Source of the DNA: a virus
Strand: one strand, 5' to 3'
IMG/VR virus record: IMGVR_UViG_3300047320_000062
Location: 1 to 41,945 of that record
Length of the DNA: 41,945 bases
The notes below the pieces were generated by a model. That model made no database searches and had not been told where the DNA came from. It saw only the letters and a list, made by a program, of their open reading frames with translations. The stretch's first letter is position 1. Every line of letters begins with the position of its first letter. Made by a program: the position numbers and the translations under genes. This document shows, piece after piece, positions 36,884 to 41,945 of the stretch.

Positions 36884-38740
36884 TTGCGCACGTATCTGCA
36901 TGAGATCAACGGGTCCACGGTCTACGCCAAGGTGCCTGAGAATGCCGCTGACTTGGATGAGTTCAAGCGGTGGTTTGAGGGTGCGAACGGGCGTGGTCCG
37001 ATTGCGCTCGATACCGAGACTTCCGGCTTGGACATCTACTCGGACGGCTACCGTCTGCGTACGGTGCAGTTCGGGGATGCGCTACATGGGTGGGTCATCC
37101 ATTGGGAGCGCGGGGGCATCTTCCGTGAGGTTGTTCTCTGGGCTCTGCGGCTCATCCGTAAGGCTCTGATTCACAACGCGCCGTTTGACTGGCTCGTGTT
37201 GGACCGGCATGCGGGGGTTCCGCTCGAATGGATGGCTCCTCGTACCCGAGACACCAAGATTCTTGCCACGCTCGTTGATCCTCGTCAGCCTCAAGAGGGT
37301 GGCATTGGTACGGGCCTCAAGCCTCTTTCTGGGCACTACCTTGACCCGTCTGCCCCGGACACTCAGGGGGACCTTACGGCCGTGTTCCGGTCGCTCGGTC
37401 TGACCAAGGCAACCGGGTTCGCCAAGATCGACCTTGACCACCCAACTTACAACCTGTACGCGGCACTTGACGTGATCCTCACGGCTCGTCTTGAGCCGGT
37501 GTTGACCAGCGAGCTTGAGCGGTACGGGGTGCGTCCTCGTCTCGTCGAGTACGAGCACGAACTAGCGCGTATCTGCGCGATCATGCAGCGCACGGGGCTT
37601 GTCCTTGACGGGGAGTACACCGACTCTCTCAACCGGCGCCTTGCCGAGGAGTCGGCTACGTACGCGGTCAAGGCTGCTCGGTACGGAGTTGAGAACGTCA
37701 ACTCAACCAAGCAGATCGCTGAGGCGCTGATTGCGATGGGGGAGACGCTGACCGAGCGTACGGCGTCCGGTGCCCTCAAGGTTGACAAGGCCGTTCTCTT
37801 GGCGTTCGCGGATATGGACCAACGATGGAACCCCCTTGGGTCTCGTCGCGCGAACCCTCTTGCTGACGCTGTACTGAGGTCTAAGCGTGCCGGTAAGTGG
37901 CGTGAGTCGTACGGGACTACGTTCCTTGAGACCGTGGACCGGGATGGACGGATACACCCGTTCGTGCATTCGCTCCAGGCACGCACGGGGCGTATGAGCA
38001 TCACGCGTCCGGCGCTTCAAACTCTGCCCTCGTCGGATCAGATGGTTCGCCGTTGCATGCTCGCGGACGAGGGACACGTCATGGTGTCCGTTGACTTTGC
38101 GGCAGTTGAGATGCGCGTCTTGGCTGCTCTCGCCGACGTGAAGCAGATGAAACACGCGATTAAGTCCGGTCAGGACTTGCACGACTTCACGGCGTCCCTC
38201 GTCTACGGACCGGGGTTCACCAAGCAACACCGCACGATCTGTAAGGGTGTTGGCTTTGGAACGGTCTACGGCGGTGGGCCGGACACGATCGCTCGGCAGA
38301 CCGGTGCCAACCGTGATGACGTAGCGGCGGCTCAGGCCAAGTACCACCGTGTCTATCCGGAGATCAAGCGCGCGGCTCGCCGTTGGCAGCGTGAGGCTTT
38401 CTCAAATGGCATGGTGACGACGACAGTTACGGGTCGGCGTCTTCCCCTTGACCGTGACCGCACTTACGCGGTGGTCAACTATCAGGTTCAGTCTGCGGCT
38501 CGTGACTGCCTTGGGCAATCGCTTCTCGAAATGGAGAGCGCGGGTCTGCTGCCGTACCTCCGTCTCCCGATCCATGACGAGGTGCTTGCGTCGGTTCCCA
38601 AGAGCGAAGCGCAGGAGCTTGCACGCGCGTTTGAGAAGTGCATGACGTTCGATCTGTTCGGCGTCCCGATCGATACGGGCGACGAGGGCGCGAGCATCGG
38701 CAAGCGCTCTTGGGGCTCGCTGTACGGGGCCGACTACTAG
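36884..38740 (+). CDS. DNA polymerase, family A (PolI type) with 3'-5' exonuclease domain
   Basis: 618 residues from TTG 36884, preceded by GAGGGGAGAG; an in-frame TTG at 36854 is less well placed. Exonuclease: IALDTETSGLDIYSDGYRLRTVQFG (DxE) and LIRKALIHNAPFDWLVLDRH (NxxFD), with YAALDVILTARL. Polymerase: RTGRMSITRPALQTLPSSD, motif A MVSVDFAAVEMRVLAALAD (usual DYSQIELR, here FAAVEM), motif B KGVGFGTVYGGGPDTIARQTG, motif C LPIHDEVLASVP. There is no 5'-3' exonuclease domain. The active residues are kept, so it should be the replicative phage enzyme. Confidence 0.95.
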   Translation: MRTYLHEINGSTVYAKVPENAADLDEFKRWFEGANGRGPIALDTETSGLDIYSDGYRLRTVQFGDALHGWVIHWERGGIFREVVLWALRLIRKALIHNAPFDWLVLDRHAGVPLEWMAPRTRDTKILATLVDPRQPQEGGIGTGLKPLSGHYLDPSAPDTQGDLTAVFRSLGLTKATGFAKIDLDHPTYNLYAALDVILTARLEPVLTSELERYGVRPRLVEYEHELARICAIMQRTGLVLDGEYTDSLNRRLAEESATYAVKAARYGVENVNSTKQIAEALIAMGETLTERTASGALKVDKAVLLAFADMDQRWNPLGSRRANPLADAVLRSKRAGKWRESYGTTFLETVDRDGRIHPFVHSLQARTGRMSITRPALQTLPSSDQMVRRCMLADEGHVMVSVDFAAVEMRVLAALADVKQMKHAIKSGQDLHDFTASLVYGPGFTKQHRTICKGVGFGTVYGGGPDTIARQTGANRDDVAAAQAKYHRVYPEIKRAARRWQREAFSNGMVTTTVTGRRLPLDRDRTYAVVNYQVQSAARDCLGQSLLEMESAGLLPYLRLPIHDEVLASVPKSEAQELARAFEKCMTFDLFGVPIDTGDEGASIGKRSWGSLYGADY

Positions 38741-38753
38741 AGAACGTTCTCTA
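38738..38753. repeat. Perfect 16-bp palindrome over the polymerase stop codon
   Basis: TAGAGAACGTTCTCTA, including the TAG stop of the polymerase gene. Not of the 22-bp operator family; no spacer as in LexA boxes. Confidence 0.6.
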
Positions 38754-38780
38754 TGGTCCGTGCATGTACACGCATACATT

Positions 38781-38825
38781 CACGCTCCGTATACCGCCGG
38801 CATGGATTTTGGTATACGGAGCGTG
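38781..38825 (+). repeat. Conserved-loop hairpin element, copy B
   Basis: Perfect 15-bp stem CACGCTCCGTATACC (38781-38795) with GGTATACGGAGCGTG (38811-38825), loop GCCGGCATGGATTTT (38796-38810). The strongest of the three copies. Confidence 0.82.
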
Positions 38826-38930
38826 ACCACGTGAGGCAGCTACCAAATTAAGGGGGTGAGCTGCGTCACAGTGGGTGTCACTCCGTCAGTTCCCTTACGT
38901 GGCAAGGTGAATCGGGGTTCAAGTGCGACC

Positions 38931-38952
38931 CAGCTACTGAATTCAGTACCTG
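38931..38952. promoter_or_regulatory. Operator-like palindrome, copy 19
   Basis: Halves CAGCTACTGAA / TTCAGTACCTG, identical to copies 1 and 2 but with no TTGC box after it. It lies in the 590-nt gene-free stretch. Confidence 0.75.
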
Positions 38953-38953
38953 A

Positions 38954-39274
38954 GTCCGGCAAACCGGGCATCCATGGTTATCTGCCCGTGACCCCGTAAT
39001 ACCTAAGGCGTACGGCGCCCCTTGCCCTCTCGTTCCACGGTCGTCATACACGTTTCGCCTTGGAATCAACGTACAACCCATATCGGACATGGTGGGTCTA
39101 ACGCCTTGTTCGTCGGTTGATTCGAACGTTCACCCCCGCATAAGTTCCGTCCTGCAACGACGGAGCAAAGCGCTAGCCCCGGCGGTGCACATCCTCAGAC
39201 CGGCTTGGTTCGCCATGCCTGTCATCAGATGTGACCCGAGTCACGACGGCTAGCTAGCGCTCTCGCCTGGTCTG
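38954..39274. other. Non-coding stretch before the sigma-like gene; candidate origin or RNA
   Basis: About 320 nt without a convincing gene. It contains short palindromes (GAACGTTC at 39125, GTGAC-CCGA-GTCAC at 39232, GCTAGCTAGC near 39250) and T/C-rich runs. The region 38741-39332 as a whole is the longest gene-free stretch and stands between the polymerase and sigma-like genes, a place suitable for a replication origin or a long regulated leader. A 70-codon minus-strand frame (38878-39090) runs across operator 19 and was not accepted. Confidence 0.35.
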
Positions 39275-39294
39275 AGGAAGCCCTTGCGCTCAAG
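39275..39294 (+). promoter_or_regulatory. AGGAAGCCCTTGCGCTCAAG motif, copy 5
   Basis: 38 nt before the ATG of the sigma-like gene, so that protein may act on its own promoter. Confidence 0.65.
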
Positions 39295-39332
39295 AACGAG
39301 CACAAGACCGAATCAGACCGGGAGAGCCCCAA

Positions 39333-40142
39333 ATGATCAACCTCACCGCTCAGCAGATCGCCGATGCCAAGAACAAGGACCTTGACGCCATTACGGCAGT
39401 CATCAAGGAGACTGAGGAGCGAGTCAGTCAGCTTGCCCGGCACTACGCCACGACGAGCGGACGCACTGATTACACGCTCATGGAAGACCTTGCGCAGACC
39501 GGCCGCATTGCGGTCTGGGAAGCTCTCGACCGGTTCAAGGGAACTGAGGTAGCGCAGTTCTTCACGTTCGTTGACAAGACGCTCAAGGGCGTTATGAGCG
39601 ACGAGCGCAAGGAAGAGCAGCGCCCCGGAGTTTCCCGCGCGGTTGCCGCTGACTTTGAAAAGGCGCTCCGCATTGCCGACCATGACCCGTACGTTGCGGA
39701 ATTCCTCGTCACGACGACTGAGGTTATGGGTAAGCGCAGGATGAGCGCTGACATGGCTTACGCGGCTCGTCTGTCTTGGATGGGCATTGACTACCTTGAC
39801 GCTCCGCTTGGCGGGGACGAGTCGCCGCATGACGCGACGCTCGCGGACACGATCGCTGACAAGGTCGGCGTCTCTGAGGATCTGCTTGAGCCGTCCGACT
39901 ACGTCAAGGCTGCTCGGGAAGCGACGCGCAAGAAGGTTTGGTATGTGCTCAAGAAGATGGGTTCTCAGCACCGGCACGTCCTGAGTGCGCTTACCGGCAT
40001 TGCGCCTTACGACTACTACGGCACTGAGAATGACGCTGAGCTTGCGGAAGCGATGGGGGTTGACCCGATCCGCGTCACGTCGATTCGCTCGCGTGCCAAG
40101 GACCGTTTCGCTGAGCTGTGGATTGAAGCGTTCGGCAAGTGA
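39333..40142 (+). CDS. Phage-encoded sigma-70-like factor
   Basis: 269 residues from ATG 39333 (GGGAGAGCCCC upstream). Region 2-like part: VSQLARHYATTSGRTDYTLMEDLAQTGRIAVWEALDRFKGTEVAQFFTFVDKTLKGVMSDER, matching the DLxQxGxIAxWxAxxRF...F.TFV sigma-2 plan. Region 4-like part near the end: VLKKMGSQHRHVLSALTGI...NDAELAEAMGVDPIRVTSIRSRAKDRFAELW, a helix-turn-helix of sigma-4 type with the usual AEAMGVDPxRVxxIRxRA. Between them is a linker of about 80 residues. It probably directs host RNA polymerase to phage promoters; the six GGAAG-CTTGCGCTC motifs are its candidate targets. The next gene overlaps its stop by 4 nt. Confidence 0.85.
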   Translation: MINLTAQQIADAKNKDLDAITAVIKETEERVSQLARHYATTSGRTDYTLMEDLAQTGRIAVWEALDRFKGTEVAQFFTFVDKTLKGVMSDERKEEQRPGVSRAVAADFEKALRIADHDPYVAEFLVTTTEVMGKRRMSADMAYAARLSWMGIDYLDAPLGGDESPHDATLADTIADKVGVSEDLLEPSDYVKAAREATRKKVWYVLKKMGSQHRHVLSALTGIAPYDYYGTENDAELAEAMGVDPIRVTSIRSRAKDRFAELWIEAFGK

Positions 40143-40426
40143 GGGAGCGTCGTCCTCGTCCTGCTCGGCCCCGTAAGAGTCGGGCGGGACGTACGAGGCG
40201 CATCCGAGAGCGCAAGAGTCCTGAGGGGGCGTACAAGCGCTCTGAACTGTTCGCACGATGGCACGGGGCTTGCTGCTACTGCGGCGCCCCTGCCGAGCAC
40301 GTGGACCACATCAAGCCCCTGTCACGGGGCGGGCGGGATGTTCTCGCCAACGTCGTACCGGCATGCGCTGACTGCAACTACGCAAAGAGCGCGTTGACCT
40401 TGGCCCAATGGGCAGCAACTTTCTAG
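40139..40426 (+). CDS. HNH endonuclease
   Basis: 95 residues from GTG 40139 (GTGA overlap). A strongly basic N-terminus (RERRPRPARPRKSRAGRTRRIRERK) precedes a complete HNH domain: CCYCGAPAEHVDHIKPLSRGGRDVLANVVPACADCNYAKSALTLAQW, with both CxxC zinc pairs, the catalytic HxxH and Asn. It is like the free-standing HNH proteins of many phages; it may cut phage or host DNA or act in recombination. All catalytic residues are kept. Confidence 0.9.
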   Translation: MRERRPRPARPRKSRAGRTRRIRERKSPEGAYKRSELFARWHGACCYCGAPAEHVDHIKPLSRGGRDVLANVVPACADCNYAKSALTLAQWAATF

Positions 40427-40437
40427 GGGAGAGAGCA

Positions 40438-40596
40438 ATGCAGACCTACACCACTCGTAACGGCGGAACCCTTGAGGTCATCCGCAACGGTGCGCTCACG
40501 GACATGCACGTCAAGAACGAGGCGGGGGAGACGGTAGCCACGGTGGTCAAGCCTCACGCTGAGGTGGTCCCGCTCATCCTGGCTCTGACCAAGTGA
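40438..40596 (+). CDS. Small hypothetical protein
   Basis: 52 residues from ATG 40438, with GGGGAGAGAG upstream; the in-frame GTG/ATG upstream at 40408 lies in the HNH gene. MQTYTTRNGGTLEVIRNGAL then TDMHVKNEAGETVATVVKPHAEVV reads as a small beta sheet followed by a helix. Family unknown. It overlaps the frame of the next gene by 4 nt. Confidence 0.65.
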   Translation: MQTYTTRNGGTLEVIRNGALTDMHVKNEAGETVATVVKPHAEVVPLILALTK

Positions 40597-40646
40597 CCTA
40601 CGCGGAAGCCAAGCGCCGCATTTCTGAACGACCCAAGGGAGAAACC

Positions 40647-40901
40647 ATGCCGATCAACGTCACCCGAGAGACCAAGGCCACGCTTACCGCCTCGTGCGGC
40701 GGTCGGGTCCTGTCTTGGACCAATGACAAGGAACCGAACACGGTGAGCATTGCGGTTCCGGGGGACCGGGCCAAGCTGACCGCTCGTGAGGCTCGTGAGC
40801 TTGCTGCATGGTTGAACGAGGTTGCGGCTGAGCTTGCCGGTACGGCTACCCGTCCGGCCGCTCCTCGTCCGTCGGCTGAGCGGGTGTACCCGTGGCGCTG
40901 A
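40647..40901 (+). CDS. Small hypothetical protein
   Basis: 84 residues from ATG 40647, chosen for the strong AAGGGAG 8 nt upstream; GTG 40593, overlapping the previous stop, would add 18 residues. MPINVTRETKATLTASCGGRVLSWTNDKEPNTVSIAVPGDRAKLTAREARELAAWLNEVAAEL suggests a small beta domain plus a helix, with a Pro/Ala-rich tail. No family recognised. Confidence 0.62.
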   Translation: MPINVTRETKATLTASCGGRVLSWTNDKEPNTVSIAVPGDRAKLTAREARELAAWLNEVAAELAGTATRPAAPRPSAERVYPWR

Positions 40902-41056
40902 ACGAGGAAATGACTGACACGGAGTACGTAGCCGAACGAGCGGACACGTTCCGCGCGGCTCGCGCTCTGCTTGATCAGTTCGAATGGAACGAGCCCCTGA
41001 GTCCTGAGGACGTAACCGGGGTGGCAATGTTCCTGGCAGGCGACACCACCAAGTAG
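40892..41056 (+). CDS. Small acidic hypothetical protein
   Basis: 54 residues from GTG 40892, overlapping the previous gene by 10 nt. [20 protein letters not shown] then [25 protein letters not shown] reads as two helices. Function unknown. It ends 20 nt before operator copy 20. Confidence 0.58.
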   Translation: MALNEEMTDTEYVAERADTFRAARALLDQFEWNEPLSPEDVTGVAMFLAGDTTK

Positions 41057-41068
41057 GCAAGCATTCCG

Positions 41069-41106
41069 GGGCGGCTCAGCTACTGAATTCAGTAGTTGGG
41101 TCGCCC
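41069..41106. promoter_or_regulatory. Operator-like palindrome, copy 20, in a terminator-like inverted repeat
   Basis: Core 41077-41098, halves CAGCTACTGAA / TTCAGTAGTTG. Flanks GGGGCGG and TCGCCCC extend the inverted repeat to about 38 nt, followed by TCGTTTGGGG. It lies 18 nt before thyX. Confidence 0.78.
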
Positions 41107-41123
41107 CTCGTTTGGGGAGAGAC

Positions 41124-41825
41124 ATGAACGTTGAGATTCTGGCTAGCACGGTGCTGCGAGAAAGCGTGATGCTGGACGCGTACGGGTATGACGCCATAGG
41201 GGACACGGACACCGTTAGCGCCGACGCATTGGGCGAGGCTGCCGGACGCATCTGTTACAAGTCGTTCGGTCGGCCCAACCCTGCGACTGCCACGAATGAG
41301 GGTTACCTCAAGAACATCCTTGATCAGGGTCACTACTCGGTGCTTGAGCACTCGTCGGTGACGTTCCTCGTCCGGGGCGTATCGCGTGCGCTGCTCACTG
41401 AGCTGACGCGTCACCGGCATCTGTCGTTCTCGGTCGTGTCTCAGCGGTACGTTCGGTACGACGACACTGAGCCCGTGATTCCTCCGGCCGCTGAGGGAAC
41501 CCCGGCTGAGACGGCTATCAAGAACGCGTACGCCGGAACGCTCAGGGTGTACGAGCACCTTGTTGAGGATCTGACCGCACGTGGGTTCAAGCGCAAGGAA
41601 GCGCGTGAGGCTGCTCGGTCAGTGCTTCCGAATGCGGCACCGGTCGACATGGTGGTTACGGGCAACCTGAGGGCTTGGCGTGACGTGCTCGGTAAGAGGC
41701 ACCACGTTGCCGCAGACGCGGAACTCAAGGTGTTCGCGGGGCTCGTGCTCGGGCATCTGCGGAACCGCGCTCCTGCGTCCGTTCAGGACATTCCTGAGGC
41801 TCCGTACGGGAGTGAGGCCAAGTGA
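41124..41825 (+). CDS. thyX: Flavin-dependent thymidylate synthase
   Basis: 233 residues from ATG 41124 (GGGGAGAGAC upstream). It carries the ThyX signature [14 protein letters not shown] (RHRxxS...SxRY), [28 protein letters not shown] (dUMP/FAD site) and [22 protein letters not shown] near the C-terminus. It makes dTMP from dUMP with methylene-tetrahydrofolate and reduced FAD. The usual Asn of RHRxxSxNxxS is Ser here. Overlap with the lipoprotein gene (GTGA) and the nearby dCMP deaminase give a dTMP operon. Confidence 0.95.
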   Translation: MNVEILASTVLRESVMLDAYGYDAIGDTDTVSADALGEAAGRICYKSFGRPNPATATNEGYLKNILDQGHYSVLEHSSVTFLVRGVSRALLTELTRHRHLSFSVVSQRYVRYDDTEPVIPPAAEGTPAETAIKNAYAGTLRVYEHLVEDLTARGFKRKEAREAARSVLPNAAPVDMVVTGNLRAWRDVLGKRHHVAADAELKVFAGLVLGHLRNRAPASVQDIPEAPYGSEAK

Positions 41826-41945
41826 GCCGTATGCCTAAGACGGGCCCCATGCATACGACCGGCTACGCGTATCAGGGTCGCCGGGCCGGTGCGGTAATGC
41901 TGGCTGCCGCAGGGGTGCTTGCACTCGGCGCGTGCGATACCGGCC
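41822..41945 (+). CDS. Lipoprotein, 5' part (continues at 1-212)
   Basis: GTG 41822 overlaps the thyX stop; the frame passes through the 87-base terminal repeat and goes on at base 3 of the window. Signal peptide [19 protein letters not shown] and lipobox LGAC are within the repeated part. Later in-frame ATGs (41831, 41849) are alternative starts. Confidence 0.75.
   Translation, partial: MSRMPKTGPMHTTGYAYQGRRAGAVMLAAAGVLALGACDTG
41859..41945. repeat. 87-base identity with window start (1-87): circular join
   Basis: The last 87 bases equal the first 87. The lipoprotein frame is intact across it, so it is best read as the overlap of a circular contig; unit length 41,858. Confidence 0.85.

Noticed and set aside
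38738-38753. Palindrome TAGAGAACGTTCTCTA as a LexA/SOS box
   Set aside because: LexA boxes of actinobacteria need four bases between GAAC and GTTC; here the halves touch.
38878-39090. 70-codon minus-strand frame with a CPVC motif
   Set aside because: It runs through operator copy 19, which elsewhere lies between genes, and has no ribosome site; it could still be real if relatives conserve it.
39225-40256. 343-codon minus-strand open frame
   Set aside because: Antisense of the sigma-like gene, whose sigma-2 and sigma-4 patterns are coherent.
1-41945. CRISPR arrays, insertion sequences or transposons
   Set aside because: The repeated 22-bp units are tens to thousands of bases apart at gene junctions without regular spacers, and no transposase frame was seen.

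Overview
The window is an essentially complete genome of a temperate, tailed (siphovirus-type) bacteriophage of a high-GC actinomycete, most likely Streptomyces. The evidence is a large serine integrase of the phiC31 type, a phiC31 Gp3-like recombination directionality factor, a P27-type small terminase, an SPP1-like portal, a long-tail gene set with a G/GT frameshift, frequent GTG starts and high-GC coding sequence. The first 87 bases equal the last 87 bases (41859-41945), and a lipoprotein gene reads intact across this join, so the contig is a closed circle of about 41,858 bp with an arbitrary opening point.

Layout on the circle, plus strand unless stated. (1) 41.1-4.5 kb: thyX, a lipoprotein, dCMP deaminase and a run of small early genes, several with their own promoter and a shared palindrome. 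(2) 4.5-7.3 kb: a minus-strand membrane-anchored surface protein, divergent from the integrase. (3) 7.4-8.9 kb: a duplicated regulatory block, six tRNA or tRNA-like genes, and a minus-strand endonuclease VII relative that lacks the usual catalytic His-Asp cluster. (4) 8.9-18.2 kb: C-rich putative packaging region, HNH endonuclease, terminase subunits, portal, head maturation protein, scaffold, capsid, connectors and tail tube. (5) 18.2-26.9 kb: tail chaperones with a G GGA AAC slippery site, tape measure with a lytic transglycosylase domain, and tail-tip and host-binding proteins. (6) 27.0-28.4 kb: amidase endolysin and two small membrane proteins. (7) 28.4-40.9 kb: dNMP kinase, an abundant-looking early protein, RecB-like exonuclease, the Gp3-like directionality factor, Holliday-junction-resolvase-like nuclease, primase-helicase, family A DNA polymerase, a sigma-factor-like protein, HNH endonuclease and small genes.

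Regulation is the most striking part. Twenty copies of a 22-bp palindrome (consensus half CAgnTACTGAA, centred on GAATTC in 18 copies) lie at gene junctions all round the genome. In four places it ends exactly 2 nt before a TTGCrY-17-TAnnGT-like promoter; elsewhere it overlaps a promoter, contains the stop codon of the gene before it, or forms the core of a longer terminator-like hairpin. No obvious repressor gene was recognised. A second conserved element, AGGAAGTGCTTGCGCTCTAG, precedes six transcription units, including that of the phage's own sigma-like gene. A third, a hairpin with the conserved loop GCCGGCAyrrATTTT and compensating stem changes, occurs three times.

Together the genes describe a phage that integrates and excises with Int plus a Gp3-like factor, replicates with its own primase-helicase and polymerase, makes its own thymidylate supply (ThyX, dCMP deaminase, dNMP kinase), and seems to order its expression by a genome-wide operator network and possibly its own sigma factor. 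Codon choice suggests avoidance of the restriction sites CTGCAG and CTCGAG. All function calls rest on reading motifs by eye; no database search was run.
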